From NCBI RefSeq assembly GCF_014645835.1, contig NZ_BMMM01000006.1:280795-344794 (forward strand): a stretch of DNA of 64,000 nucleotides. The letters run 5' to 3'. Below, piece by piece: positions 52,206 to 60,532 of this stretch. The notes under the pieces are model-generated. The model did no database searches and had not been told where the DNA came from. It saw only the letters and a list, made by a program, of their open reading frames with translations. This stretch comes from Streptomyces albiflavescens. GTDB lineage: Bacteria; Actinomycetota; Actinomycetes; Streptomycetales; Streptomycetaceae. The first letter of the stretch is position 1. Every line of letters starts with the position of its first letter. Position numbers and translations under genes: made by a program.

Positions 52206-52445
52206 TTAGGAGCGGCGGTTGCGGCGCGGCTTGGAGTGGGCCGGCGGGATGCTGTTGTAGGCCTGCTGTCCCTGGCGGAAGGACTCGGCGTCGGAGTCCG
52301 TGACCGTGTTCGCGCCTACCTCGCGGGCGATGCGGCGCATGGCCTTGCGGTCTCCGTGGCGCTTGGCGATGCCGTATTCGCGTCCGAGTTCGGCCATGGC
52401 CGGGTTGCTCGGGGTGTCGTTGGTCTTGTTCTTGAAGAAGCCCAT
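52206..52445 (-). CDS. Small hydrophilic AICE protein
   Basis: This 79-residue protein starts at ATG 52445 (MGFFKNKTNDTPSNPAMAEL). It is helical and basic (GIAKRHGDRKAMRRIAREVG), ending in an Arg-rich KPRRNRRS tail. It follows the spdD-like gene with a 1-base gap. A conserved hypothetical of these elements by position; function unknown. Confidence 0.65.
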   Translation of the reverse strand: MGFFKNKTNDTPSNPAMAELGREYGIAKRHGDRKAMRRIAREVGANTVTDSDAESFRQGQQAYNSIPPAHSKPRRNRRS

Positions 52446-52446
52446 G

Positions 52447-52755
52447 TCAGTGCTTCCTTTCCTGGTTGAGGAGCGAGCGGAGGACGACCGCGCACACGGC
52501 CACGGACATCCCGGTGATGGCGACCGCGAGGAGCAGCGAGACCAGGACCGCGCCGACGACGAGGACCACGGCGCCTCCGCCAGCGGCGAGGGCGAGCGCG
52601 CTGCCGGGGGTGAGCTGCACGGTCGGGCGGTTCGAGACCGGGGCGACCGGGGCCGGCGCCGGGGTACTGGTGGCCGGGGCATTGGCGCCCGCAGTAGGGG
52701 CGTGCTGTACCGGGGGTGGTGCGGTGTCCGGGGTCGGGTACTTCGGAGTGAACAC
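52447..52755 (-). CDS. SpdD-like spread protein
   Basis: The 102-residue protein starts at ATG 52755. Residues 1-48 are Pro/Ala/Thr-rich; then two close hydrophobic helices (ALALAAGGGAVVLVVGAVLVS, LLLAVAITGMSVAVCAVVL) and a basic end. This is the shape of SpdD proteins of Streptomyces conjugative plasmids, which help the DNA spread through the mycelium after transfer. Confidence 0.75.
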   Translation of the reverse strand: MFTPKYPTPDTAPPPVQHAPTAGANAPATSTPAPAPVAPVSNRPTVQLTPGSALALAAGGGAVVLVVGAVLVSLLLAVAITGMSVAVCAVVLRSLLNQERKH

Positions 52756-52780
52756 GGGTCTTGCTCCCTTCTGGGGTGGG

Positions 52781-52936
52781 TTACTTGACGGCCGCGCCGA
52801 CGACGGGGCCGAGGACGCTGCCGGCGATGAGGTAGCCGCCGAGCAGGAGCACGGCCACCAGCCACCAGGGCGGGCGGACGAGCTTGACGCCGAGGTATCC
52901 GACGACGATCAGGGCGAGCCAGAGCGGAACATCCAT
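52781..52936 (-). CDS. Two-helix membrane protein of the spread region
   Basis: This 51-residue protein starts at ATG 52936 (MDVPLWLALIVVGYLGVKL). Two hydrophobic helices are joined by VRPPWWL. The upstream in-frame extension to 53065 overlaps the previous gene and looks non-coding. AGGAGACCTGCC is a good ribosome site. Probably a Spd-type membrane peptide. Confidence 0.65.
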   Translation of the reverse strand: MDVPLWLALIVVGYLGVKLVRPPWWLVAVLLLGGYLIAGSVLGPVVGAAVK

Positions 52937-52949
52937 GACGGCAGGTCTC

Positions 52950-53138
52950 CTAGGCCTTGCAGCGGTGGGTGCGGGCGGCGAGTTCGGCACCGGAGCGGTC
53001 GTGGTAGTCGGCGGAGAAGCCGCAGCCGGGGGCGGTGCAGGCGGCGGTGTGCTTGTCGCGGCCACGGCCGTCGTAGTAGGTGGCGACCTGCACGGGGCCG
53101 ATGCGGATCCGGTCGCGGAAGCGGCGATAGACGGTCAC
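52950..53138 (-). CDS. Mobile element transfer protein (AICE small family)
   Basis: This 62-residue protein starts at GTG 53138 (VTVYRRFRDRIRIGPVQV). It has the features of the family named mobile element transfer protein in Streptomyces: IRIGPVQVATYYDGRGRDKHTAACTAPGCGFSADY ending in ARTHRC. A CxxxxC...H...C set may bind zinc. The GTG overlaps the TGA of the preceding gene. AGGACCTGCC precedes it. Confidence 0.75.
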   Translation of the reverse strand: MTVYRRFRDRIRIGPVQVATYYDGRGRDKHTAACTAPGCGFSADYHDRSGAELAARTHRCKA

Positions 53139-53320
53139 GGCAGGTCCTCCCGCCCAACGAAGTCGTTGACGTGGTCGCTCAGCCACTGCTGGATTTCGGG
53201 CTGTTCCTCGTCAGTGGCTCGGTTGATCGCGGCCTCGCCGATCCGTACGGCTTCAACCAGACGGTTACTTCGGGTGAGTTCGGCGGACCGCTCCAAGGCG
53301 GCACGAATGTGCGGACGCAT
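53135..53320 (-). CDS. Small helical AICE protein
   Basis: This 61-residue protein starts at ATG 53320 (MRPHIRAALERSAELTRSN), behind GGGAGGCGCT. It is all helical and charged (VRIGEAAINRATDEEQPEIQQWLSD). Coupled by overlap to the mobile element transfer gene. Function unknown. Confidence 0.65.
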   Translation of the reverse strand: MRPHIRAALERSAELTRSNRLVEAVRIGEAAINRATDEEQPEIQQWLSDHVNDFVGREDLP

Positions 53321-53331
53321 AGCGCCTCCCA

Positions 53332-53982
53332 TCAGGCGAGTTGGAGTTGAGCGGCGATCGCTTCGGACATCGGGCCCGGCAGCCCGAGCCGGGCGGACAG
53401 GGCGTCCGCGCCCATCGGCGTTCCGGTCGTGGCCCGGTGGGCTTCGGCGATCTTCCGGGCGTGGTCCAGAAGCGCGACCGGCACCGTCGGCAGGCTTGTC
53501 GGCGGTTGCGGTGGAGCGGCCGTCAGTTCCGGTGCCGGGGTGGCAGCGGGTTCGTCGGCACGCTGCATGTCGACTTCAGGCGTGGCGGGTCCGTCCACAG
53601 GCTGTGGAGGCGTCACGGCTTCGGTCGGCGCGTGAACGAGGAGGGTGCCGCCGAGGAAAGCGAGCGCGGGCCAACCGGCGACGAGGATGCACAGCCAGTC
53701 CGGCACGTGATCCAGGTCGAGGAGTCCAGCGGTGGCGACATTCGCACCCAGTGAGGCGAACAGGGCGATCACGAACCAGGTCCAGGCCGACCGGTCACGG
53801 CGGGCGGTACGCAGTCGGCGCCAGGCGGCGACCAGCAGCAGATCGACGGAGACGGGGTAGGCCCAGGCCTTCCATCCGGTCTGTCCGGCGGCTTCGGCCA
53901 GGTCGTGCAGGTGGGCGAAGGACAGGGCGCCGGCGATGACGGCTTGGATCAGAACAGCGTCCGGGCGGATCGTGCGGTTCAT
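53332..53982 (-). CDS. DUF2637 membrane protein (SpdB-like)
   Basis: The 216-residue protein starts at ATG 53982 (MNRTIRPDAVLIQAVI), with GGGAGGTGCAGAAC upstream. The first 120 residues hold four hydrophobic helices (DUF2637: AVIAGALSFAHLHDLAE, WAYPVSVDLLLVAAWRR, FVIALFASLGANVATAGLL, WLCILVAGWPALAFLGG). A Pro/Ala-rich linker leads to a short helical tail (LSARLGLPGPMSEAIAAQ) resembling a degenerate HTH. Members are found in AICE/plasmid transfer regions and probably work with Spd proteins at the hyphal membrane. Confidence 0.85.
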   Translation of the reverse strand: MNRTIRPDAVLIQAVIAGALSFAHLHDLAEAAGQTGWKAWAYPVSVDLLLVAAWRRLRTARRDRSAWTWFVIALFASLGANVATAGLLDLDHVPDWLCILVAGWPALAFLGGTLLVHAPTEAVTPPQPVDGPATPEVDMQRADEPAATPAPELTAAPPQPPTSLPTVPVALLDHARKIAEAHRATTGTPMGADALSARLGLPGPMSEAIAAQLQLA

Positions 53983-54058
53983 GTTCTGCACCTCCCTTCA
54001 GGGGAGTTGGGCCAGGAGCAGGGCGGGACCCGATGGCCGGCCGCCCGGCTCCGGCAGT

Positions 54059-54259
54059 TCAGTCGAGGGCCTGGCCGGCCCCCAAGCAGGTCAGGCACAG
54101 TGCGGCCTGCTGATCGGTGGTGGCGCGTCCCTTGCGGGCGCCGACCCGGACGGTCTCCGTGATCTCGCCGGTGCCCTTGCAGTCCGGGCACTTCGCGGGC
54201 TCAGCCACGGGCGCGGCACGGCGGGTAACCGGCTTCTTCGCGGTGGCCACGATCACCAC
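54059..54259 (-). CDS. Small zinc-ribbon protein
   Basis: The 66-residue protein starts at GTG 54259. CPDCKGTGEITE and LCLTCLGAGQA form a DnaJ-like CxxC pair. Basic N-terminus (AKKPVTRRAAPV). Overlaps the next gene upstream by a few bases. Like the 51932-52111 product, a recurrent AICE type of unknown role. Confidence 0.7.
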   Translation of the reverse strand: MVIVATAKKPVTRRAAPVAEPAKCPDCKGTGEITETVRVGARKGRATTDQQAALCLTCLGAGQALD

Positions 54260-54459
54260 CCCGAACCCGGGTACTCGGGACCCTCGTTGAGGTCGTATCC
54301 GGGCGGCAGCAGACCGGGCGGAGGCTCCGGCAACGACGCGGCCAGCGACGGGCCGATGACGCCGACGAATGCCTGGTCAACGTCCGGCTGGTCCAGGTAC
54401 AGGGCCAGGTCACCGAGCATCAGCACCGTGCGGTTGAAGTCCTCGGAGGACGCGCACAT
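54253..54459 (-). CDS. Small AICE protein
   Basis: The 68-residue protein starts at ATG 54459 (MCASSEDFNRTVLMLGDLAL), behind GGGAGAAAGCC. Acidic first half, Pro/Gly-rich end (PGYDLNEGPEYPGSGW). It lies downstream of tra in the same direction. Not recognised. Confidence 0.55.
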   Translation of the reverse strand: MCASSEDFNRTVLMLGDLALYLDQPDVDQAFVGVIGPSLAASLPEPPPGLLPPGYDLNEGPEYPGSGW

Positions 54460-54541
54460 GAGTGGCTTTCTCCCTTGTTCAGGCATGGATCGGGTAGGGA
54501 CTTGGCGCGAAGCGGTCGCGTCAACCGGGGTGCAGTGGTGC

Positions 54542-55879
54542 TCAGTCGACGGCCGGGACCGGCTTGACCAGCGAGGGGCCGCCAGCCGCCGGCACAGGAA
54601 CATGCGGCCGGAACGGGTCGAGAGCAGGCAGGTCAGGAACCATGTGGACGAAGTCGCGGCAGACCGCGACGGCCTCATCCCGCGACAAGTCCGGGGTTCG
54701 GATACGGCACCATCCGCCGGAGGCATCCGCCGCCACGGCCACGCCGGGGCGATCCGGGGCGATGGTGGTGGCGACCGGGACCGATTCGGGGGCCACGTCG
54801 TTCAGGCCCATTTCGGCGGTCTGCTTGTCGTTGACGCGGTGCACGACGCGGCCGGTGAGCTGAGCGCGGAGCATGGTGGCGCCCTTGCCCAGCTCGGAGC
54901 CGAAGCGCTGCCCGCAGATCTCCAGGTAGATGCCGACCGCGCGGGCCATTTGTGCCAGCCGGATCAGCGCCGTCACCAGACGTTCCCGACGCTCCTCATC
55001 CTTCTTCGAGGAGATCAGGAAGAGTTCGGCGACCTCATCCACTAGGACCACGATCGGCACCGGACGCACCTTCGTCGGCAGGTCCCACACCTCCGAGACA
55101 CCGTGAGCGCTGAGGAGGTCGAAGCGGGATTCCATCTCCGCGACCAGGACATCGAGCAGGGATGCGGCATCGTCCGGCGTGATGGCCAGCGCCGACAGCC
55201 GGGGCGCGTACGCACTCTGCTCTACTCCGCGCTTGCAGTCGATGCCCACCACAGCCACCGGCAGTTGAGCCAGTCCCTTGATCAGGTTGCGCTGATACAT
55301 CGACTTGCCGGACTGGTTGGCGCCCAGAGTCAGTGCCATGGGCACCTTGCGGTAGTCCCGCTCGAACGCGGTCCCGTCCTCCCGCAGGGCGACCGGCACG
55401 ACCATGTCGTGAGGCTGGGCCTTGCGCGGCATCCGCACCCGGCGCAGCACGTCATAGCCCGTCATCCGCAGTTCCACGAAGCCCGGCTTGGTCTCGGTGA
55501 CGATCACTGAGTGAACGCCCCAGGCGTGCCGAAGACGCTCCGAAGAGGCGACCACGTCCGCCGGCTCCAGGCCAGCGGGAAGCCGCAGCGTGACCCGCAG
55601 GCCCGTCGAAGTGCCGCGGACCCGGCGGACCTTCGGCGGCACCGGCTGCACCTCACGGCGAGCGACGTTGCGGGTCATGAACGCCCGCAGGCCGGACGGC
55701 TGAACCGTCAGCCCACACACATCCATGGTCGAGCGGTACGTCACCGTGAACCGGCCCCAAGCCATCGGCAGCCCGACCAGCGACCAGTACACGCGCGGAG
55801 CGCGCACCTTCCCATAGCCCACACCACCGGCACCCGCTAAGGCCCCGGACGCCTCTAACCACATCGACAGATCCGGCAT
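54542..55879 (-). CDS. tra: FtsK/SpoIIIE-like conjugal DNA translocase (TraSA type)
   Basis: The 445-residue protein starts at ATG 55879. Walker A GANQSGKS is at 186-193 and Walker B VVLVDE at 277-282, in an FtsK/SpoIIIE motor domain; the arginine stretch ICGQRFGSELG follows. The N-terminal 160 residues carry one or two weak hydrophobic stretches. Streptomyces AICEs and plasmids use one such hexameric pump to pass double-stranded DNA, unlike multi-protein type IV systems. A C-terminal winged helix is expected for clt recognition; the last 80 residues are Pro-rich and it is not obvious to me. The gene follows the 109-residue gene by 2 bp. Confidence 0.92.
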   Translation of the reverse strand: MPDLSMWLEASGALAGAGGVGYGKVRAPRVYWSLVGLPMAWGRFTVTYRSTMDVCGLTVQPSGLRAFMTRNVARREVQPVPPKVRRVRGTSTGLRVTLRLPAGLEPADVVASSERLRHAWGVHSVIVTETKPGFVELRMTGYDVLRRVRMPRKAQPHDMVVPVALREDGTAFERDYRKVPMALTLGANQSGKSMYQRNLIKGLAQLPVAVVGIDCKRGVEQSAYAPRLSALAITPDDAASLLDVLVAEMESRFDLLSAHGVSEVWDLPTKVRPVPIVVLVDEVAELFLISSKKDEERRERLVTALIRLAQMARAVGIYLEICGQRFGSELGKGATMLRAQLTGRVVHRVNDKQTAEMGLNDVAPESVPVATTIAPDRPGVAVAADASGGWCRIRTPDLSRDEAVAVCRDFVHMVPDLPALDPFRPHVPVPAAGGPSLVKPVPAVD

Positions 55880-55881
55880 GA

Positions 55882-56211
55882 TCAGGCCGCCGCCGTGATC
55901 GCGACCGCACGGAACGAGATCCCGTGCCGCTTCTGGCCGTTGAACTCGTTCTCCCAGTCACGGGCCTTGAGCCCGATCACACGCACCGACGCGCCCGGCG
56001 CCAGACCCTCCGGGATACCCGTCTCGGGAACGGCGACCTGGTACAGGTTGCCCTCCCCCTCGTCCGAGACCAGCAGGCCGACGGTGTACAGCGCCGCCTC
56101 GGTTTCCCTGTCGATCGCGACTTCCCCGGTCTTCTTGTTGACCAGCTTCGGCGCCGGCGCGGTCGCCACGAACACCACAGCGGTCGAGACATCGATCTTG
56201 AAGGACGGCAT
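55882..56211 (-). CDS. Conserved AICE protein before tra
   Basis: The 109-residue protein starts at ATG 56211 (MPSFKIDVSTAVVFVATAP). It is beta-rich: KTGEVAIDRETEAALYTVGLLV, YQVAVPETGIPEGLAPGASVRVIGLKARDW. This has the look of an OB-fold, SSB-like protein, and such genes usually precede tra in AICEs. First gene of the tra transcript, with two operators 37-87 bp upstream. Confidence 0.75.
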   Translation of the reverse strand: MPSFKIDVSTAVVFVATAPAPKLVNKKTGEVAIDRETEAALYTVGLLVSDEGEGNLYQVAVPETGIPEGLAPGASVRVIGLKARDWENEFNGQKRHGISFRAVAITAAA

Positions 56212-56247
56212 AGCCGGGAGTCTCCTCTACAAGAGGCTTACTCATGC

Positions 56248-56263
56248 ACTCATGTACATGAGT
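56248..56263. promoter_or_regulatory. Repressor operator O1, upstream of the tra operon
   Basis: ACTCATGTACATGAGT is a perfect 16-bp palindrome. A half site ACTCATG lies at 56240-56246. Same motif as O2 and the nudix site; probable target of the HutC/GntR protein at 56350-57129. Confidence 0.8.
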
Positions 56264-56282
56264 GATACTCCGAGAGTGCCCG

Positions 56283-56298
56283 ACTCATGTACATGAGT
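56283..56298. promoter_or_regulatory. Repressor operator O2, upstream of the tra operon
   Basis: ACTCATGTACATGAGT again, within the longer palindrome GACTCATGTACATGAGTC (56282-56299). 35 bp from O1, about 3.5 helical turns. Confidence 0.8.
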
Positions 56299-56349
56299 CA
56301 ACCCGCACGGTGAAGATTGTTTGACTCAGAGTGTCGACGTGACTGTTCG

Positions 56350-57129
56350 TCAGTCAGTTGCAGGGAAACGGTAGTCAAGAACGAACTGGTCAGCGGCCAT
56401 CACCGTGTCGCAGACCTCTACGACGCGCCCAGAAGTGTCGAAAGCTTGTCGCACGAGGTGGATCACGGGTGAACCCGGGCTCAGGGCCAGTGCGGCTGTC
56501 TCCGGTTTGGTGGCAAGCCGCGCCTGCACGGTCTCCACGAACTCTGCTAGCTCGTACCCGTGCTCCTCCAGGCGGGCATAGATCCCACCACCGCCGGGGT
56601 TCTCAGCAAACATTTCCGGGATGTCCCGCACGATGTCCCAGGGCAGGTAAGAAGTCGCTTCTTCGGTCGGCACACCGTCCCGGAAGTAGCGACGACGCCG
56701 GACCAGAACCTGAGTGCCCTCGGGCACCCGCAGATGTCGAGCGATGTTCTCCGAGGCTGCTGCCGGACCCACATGCAGGACAGTCACAGACGGCTTGCCG
56801 CCGGCCCGCTCCTCCTCCACCAAGTAGGCAGCCTTACCCGCCTTCCGATGTGAACGGCGAAACCGATCAGAGGACTTGCGCTGCACAGGAGGTCGAGAGC
56901 GAACGAAGGAGCCGCGGCCATGATGTGTCTCGATCAACTGCATCGTCCGCAGCTCGGCGATGGCCTTCCGCACGGTTCCCGAAGCCACCCCATAGCGCTG
57001 CATCAGCTCGGTTTCGCTAGGGACAGCCCGACCCGGGGACAAGGTGCCCAGCCTGATCTGCGCCGCTAGATCATCCGCGATCTGTAGGTACTTAGCCTTG
57101 GCTGAAGGGGCCACCTCACCACTCGCCAT
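56350..57129 (-). CDS. HutC-type GntR repressor of transfer genes (KorSA-like)
   Basis: The 259-residue protein starts at ATG 57129. The GntR winged helix is at about 13-80 (GRAVPSETELMQRYGVASGTVRKAIAEL), followed by a basic linker and a UTRA effector domain (about 100-255). In pSAM2, KorSA represses pra and tra by binding operators of related form. Here the operators are CTCATGTACATGAG sites at 56248, 56283 and 57152. The third lies between this gene and the divergent nudix gene, so the repressor probably also controls itself. Confidence 0.9.
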   Translation of the reverse strand: MASGEVAPSAKAKYLQIADDLAAQIRLGTLSPGRAVPSETELMQRYGVASGTVRKAIAELRTMQLIETHHGRGSFVRSRPPVQRKSSDRFRRSHRKAGKAAYLVEEERAGGKPSVTVLHVGPAAASENIARHLRVPEGTQVLVRRRRYFRDGVPTEEATSYLPWDIVRDIPEMFAENPGGGGIYARLEEHGYELAEFVETVQARLATKPETAALALSPGSPVIHLVRQAFDTSGRVVEVCDTVMAADQFVLDYRFPATD

Positions 57130-57151
57130 AGTCCTTCAGAGTCTCCTATCC

Positions 57152-57165
57152 TCCTGTACATGAGT
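57152..57165. promoter_or_regulatory. Operator overlapping the nudix start codon
   Basis: TCCTGTACATGAGT differs at one base from the O1/O2 core. It covers ATG 57160, which also lacks a good ribosome site, so the gene may be leaderless and blocked directly by the repressor. Confidence 0.65.
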
Positions 57166-57612
57166 AACAGCCCTCGTCAGAGTCCGTCAACGCCACTGCA
57201 CTCCGTGTCGGTGGCTGGCGTGGTGGTACGCGAAGACGGACGTGTTCTGACGATCCGGCGTGCAGATAACGGCACTTGGGAGCCGCCTGGAGGCGTTCTC
57301 GAACTGGACGAGGCACCCGAAGATGGCGTGCGGCGCGAGGTTTTCGAAGAGACCGGTGTAAAAGTCGAGGTCGGCGACCTGACAGGCGTGTACAAGAACA
57401 TGACGCTGGGGGTCGTGGCACTGGTCTTCCGATGCCGCGCAGAGGGTGGGCACGAGCAGCTCTCAGACGAGTCCACGGCCGTCGAATGGTTGTCTCCTGA
57501 GGAAGTCGCCGAGCGCATGGGCGAGGTCTACTCAATCCGCATCCTCGACGCCCTCCGAGACGACGCCCCACACGTTCGATCTCACGACGGCCGCAAGATC
57601 CTCGACGCCTAG
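57160..57612 (+). CDS. Nudix hydrolase (Pif-like)
   Basis: The 150-residue protein starts at ATG 57160. The Nudix box is complete: GGVLELDEAPEDGVRREVFEETGV (G-x5-E-x7-REUxEExGU). In pSAM2 the Nudix protein Pif provides transfer immunity against incoming copies of the same element. Divergent position from the repressor gene and an operator on its start codon support that role. The substrate (possibly a nucleotide) is unknown. Confidence 0.88.
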   Translation: MSNSPRQSPSTPLHSVSVAGVVVREDGRVLTIRRADNGTWEPPGGVLELDEAPEDGVRREVFEETGVKVEVGDLTGVYKNMTLGVVALVFRCRAEGGHEQLSDESTAVEWLSPEEVAERMGEVYSIRILDALRDDAPHVRSHDGRKILDA

Positions 57613-57666
57613 CCTCCGAGACCGCTGATCTAGCGAGCTGTTACAGGTTTCTCTACCTCATCAAGT

Positions 57667-57740
57667 GCCCGCGCGAGCGCGGGCTGGCCCTTGGGCTTTG
57701 GCCCCTCTGCGCCTTCGGCGCGGGGGCCAAGCCCTGGGCC
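57667..57740. other. Two consecutive strong hairpins, candidate origin or clt site
   Basis: GCCCGCGCGAGCGCGGGC (57667-57684) forms a 7-bp stem. Next to it, arms 57686-57705 and about 57723-57740 form a long compound stem around an inner GCGCC-TTCG-GCGC hairpin. This 461-bp gap (57613-58073) has no gene. Its place beside the regulator and nudix genes suits a replication origin or the clt transfer locus. Terminator function for nudix is the simple alternative. Confidence 0.5.
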
Positions 57741-58073
57741 GCAGCGAGTACGGGCCCGAGTCGAGAATGGTAAACACCCTGATGGGCCGGTTGGCTCCGA
57801 GACTTTAGGCAGCCACCATGGGGCGAGCCTCGAAGATCATGGCCCCAACGTCGTGCTTTAACGGGCAGGTCCACAGACTGCCCGACTCGCCGGAAGCTTA
57901 CGGGGCCATGATCACTCGCCCCATGGCAGCTCCAGCCCAAAGTCTCGGAGCCAACCTCTCAGCGTCGTCGACCGCAGACCGTGGTGCGCCGGTGGTCCGA
58001 CTAGGAGCTGTTCGACCGATCAAGGATCGGATTTGCTCTGTCTCCCGGCCCACGCGGCTGCGATTGTGGATGC

Positions 58074-58403
58074 ATGAGCGATCTCAAGGCGCCGAAGCCC
58101 GCGCCCAGCAGCGAGGAAGTGGCTGCTCAGTGGCAGGCGCTTGTCGCGGGCGACGTGACCCGTGAGGCGGTCCATTCATGGGCAGCCTCATGGGTCGAAG
58201 ACGAGGCAGCGATCCGCATCCCGCCGATAGTCTTCGGGGCCCTGCAGCATCTGCATGGCTTCGACCTGTGCCGGGATCCGCATCGTCCGGGAGTCGTCTG
58301 GCACGGCACCATGGGTGAGGGTGAGTGGATCCACTCGCTTGACGACATCGCCGGCGGATTCGCCCGCTGGCAGGAGAGGCGCAGGCGTAACGGCGTGGGC
58401 TGA
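58074..58403 (+). CDS. Cargo protein of unknown function
   Basis: The 109-residue protein starts at ATG 58074 (MSDLKAPKPAPSSEEVAAQW). It has Trp-rich helical parts (SWAASWVEDEAAIRIPPIVF, WHGTMGEGEWIHSLDDIAGGF, WQERRRR). No signal. The acidic, Trp-rich character and the SMI1-type neighbours suggest an immunity-like protein, but no family is recognised. Confidence 0.6.
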   Translation: MSDLKAPKPAPSSEEVAAQWQALVAGDVTREAVHSWAASWVEDEAAIRIPPIVFGALQHLHGFDLCRDPHRPGVVWHGTMGEGEWIHSLDDIAGGFARWQERRRRNGVG

Positions 58404-58569
58404 CATCAGCGACTGACACCAACGAACGCGAACATCGGCGGCCGACGCCAGATCTCGGCGGACGCTCGACTGAAGCGCCAGGACGGTTTGTCGCTGTCGG
58501 CAAGTCCCTGTCTTCGACCTGATAAGGATGAGGTCACCTGGTCAAACTTGTTGGGCGGGGGATGCTCGG

Positions 58570-58998
58570 CTACCACCAGTCGCCGTCACCCGCGAGGGAG
58601 CGGTGCAGGTAGTCCTCCAACTCCCGTGCAGCCCACAGCCGACTGTCGCTTTCGTGGTCCCAGACGAAGATATCCGGACGCTCGGGCGTTACTACGAAGG
58701 CGAACTGGTCGCCCCCGCAGTTGTCGCCGAAGAACAGCAGCGGATCAAACGGCATATACAGGCCCGGGAACGTATCGGGGGCCCAGAACAGCAAGTTCTG
58801 CTCCACAATCCGCTCCAGGGACCACACGACGCCAGTCCCGTACTCACCGACCATCCCGTCGGTCTCCATCAGCAGCGCAGTCAGCTGCGCCGGCAAGCTT
58901 CGGCCCAGGCGCCGCTCCGCCTCAGCCAACGCCTTCGCGGCAACGGGTGCCCGGAACTCGACGTCGGGCGAGGCTCCAGCAGCGGCTTCTTTCCACAT
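58570..58998 (-). CDS. SMI1/KNR4 family protein (possible immunity protein)
   Basis: The 142-residue protein starts at ATG 58998. AEAERRLGRSLPAQLTALLMETDGM is the classic SMI1/KNR4 N-terminal block, followed by a GEYG..WSLERI stretch and WAPDTFPGLYMPFDPLLFFGDNCGGDQFAF. Bacterial members often protect against nuclease or other polymorphic toxins. No toxin gene is adjacent, so it is an orphan here. Confidence 0.85.
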   Translation of the reverse strand: MWKEAAAGASPDVEFRAPVAAKALAEAERRLGRSLPAQLTALLMETDGMVGEYGTGVVWSLERIVEQNLLFWAPDTFPGLYMPFDPLLFFGDNCGGDQFAFVVTPERPDIFVWDHESDSRLWAARELEDYLHRSLAGDGDWW

Positions 58999-59332
58999 GG
59001 GCGCAGCTTAGGCGGAAGGGCTGACAGCCCCGAGCACAGGCGCCGTACTGCCTACGGATCAGCGGTTCCCCGTGCCACAACCGCGCCAGATCAGGCGGGG
59101 ACTCACGGGGAACTGCGGCTGCTGGCGGAGGCTACAGCCAGCAGACGCCGAAGTCGGTATCCCGCAGGTCAGACCTCAACTCGCCCCACCACGCTCCTAA
59201 AGCGGTGGTCAGGGCTCCCGTGGACGACCGGCGGCGAGTCCTATCCGACGTCGCGTCTGCAACGCCCTGAACAGCGGCGTTGCCTCAGAGTCCCATCACC
59301 TCGGTAACGGATGATGCTTGGAGCCGAGCCCA
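58999..59332. other. Gene-free stretch within AICE cargo
   Basis: 334 bp between two minus-strand genes. I see only short frames without coding bias and no repeat or strong hairpin. Confidence 0.4.
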
Positions 59333-60292
59333 CTACGAAGAAACTGACGGTTGCCGGTCAGGGCAGCCGTCAGCGTGTATACGGAACGGGGAGTACGGCC
59401 CTGGGACTATCCAGCCCTCCAGCCAGCCCGTGAGCCACCGCGCGAGGGTCAAGGTGGTCGGTACCAGGACGCAGCAGTCATTGGCATCCCAGTCCCAGAC
59501 GCAGCCCTCGGGAGTGCTGAAGTCGACCATGGTCCACATGCAGCAGCCGCGGTCCATGAGCGGGACGACCCCCTCCGGCGTTGCGGGGATGCCGGAGTCG
59601 TCCTTCGCCGAGAAGAGCCGGTGGGCCTCGATCATGTCTCGCTCGTCGCTGAACCAATTGCCGGTGTCCGTCAGCGAGAGGCACTCCCAGACTCCGAAGC
59701 CGCCGTTGGCGACTTCGAGGTAGAGGCGCCGCAGCAATTGTGGCATCGGGCGGCCGACCGCGCGTTCGACCGCCGCGATGTCCTCCGGCATGGCCGGCGG
59801 GGGCAGGTCACGATCGGCGACGCGGGTGCGGACGGCTTCGACAAGCTCGTCGTCGGTCATGGCCTGTCGCCCCCAGCCGGCCCGGTTCGAATAGGACTCG
59901 TACGAGTAGCGGGTGCCGCGATCCCACTCCTGCCCAGTCACGGCCTTGTATGCCCGGTCTGGCACGTAGAGCAGAGACTCGGCCCACTTCAGGCCCGCGG
60001 CATACGTCGTGAAGCGCGCGGGATCGAGGAGGACGCGCCGGTAGGTTTCGCGGCCATCGGCGACGACGGCCGCACGCGTGTAGAGGAACGCGTCGCCGGA
60101 GAGGCCACGGCCGTACTCCTGAAGGTCCAATCGGTACAGCGTCCAGGCCAACTGCTCGGCGAACTCGGCGATCAAGGACACCGGCCCGGCCGCAAGCCGA
60201 GCGGTAAGGGCCGCCGCGAGGCCATCGGCATCGGGGTCAGGCCCGGACGGTCGGGATTCCTCGATCAGCGCCCAGAACGCGTCCTCATCCAT
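59333..60292 (-). CDS. DUF4240 plus SMI1/KNR4-like two-domain protein
   Basis: The 319-residue protein uses ATG 60292 (MDEDAFWALIEESRPSG); ATG 60304 is an alternative. Residues 1-165 match DUF4240 (FWALIEES, QEYGRGLSGDAFLYTRAAVVADGRETY). Residues about 175-305 resemble SMI1/KNR4 (IAAVERAVGRPMPQLLRRLYLEVANGGFG). Both domains occur in toxin-immunity loci; a fusion could be an immunity protein of broader range. Function is inferred only. Confidence 0.75.
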   Translation of the reverse strand: MDEDAFWALIEESRPSGPDPDADGLAAALTARLAAGPVSLIAEFAEQLAWTLYRLDLQEYGRGLSGDAFLYTRAAVVADGRETYRRVLLDPARFTTYAAGLKWAESLLYVPDRAYKAVTGQEWDRGTRYSYESYSNRAGWGRQAMTDDELVEAVRTRVADRDLPPPAMPEDIAAVERAVGRPMPQLLRRLYLEVANGGFGVWECLSLTDTGNWFSDERDMIEAHRLFSAKDDSGIPATPEGVVPLMDRGCCMWTMVDFSTPEGCVWDWDANDCCVLVPTTLTLARWLTGWLEGWIVPGPYSPFRIHADGCPDRQPSVSS

Positions 60293-60532
60293 GCCGGCCA
60301 TCATGGCACTCGCATCTGACAGCGGGAGGCTGCCGGCTGTCGCGCAGGCCGCACCACAAGCGCACCAGAGCGAGCGGGGAACAGCGGGGAATCACGGTGA
60401 AAGCAGTGGAGCCCGGCGAGGCTGCGCCTCGGCTGTTCACCCAGGTCAGCGCCCAAACCCGCCGTAAATGACCGCAGCTTCCCAAGCTGATGGCCACGCC
60501 GGCCTGTCAGTGCCGCATGAGAGCCTCCGGGC

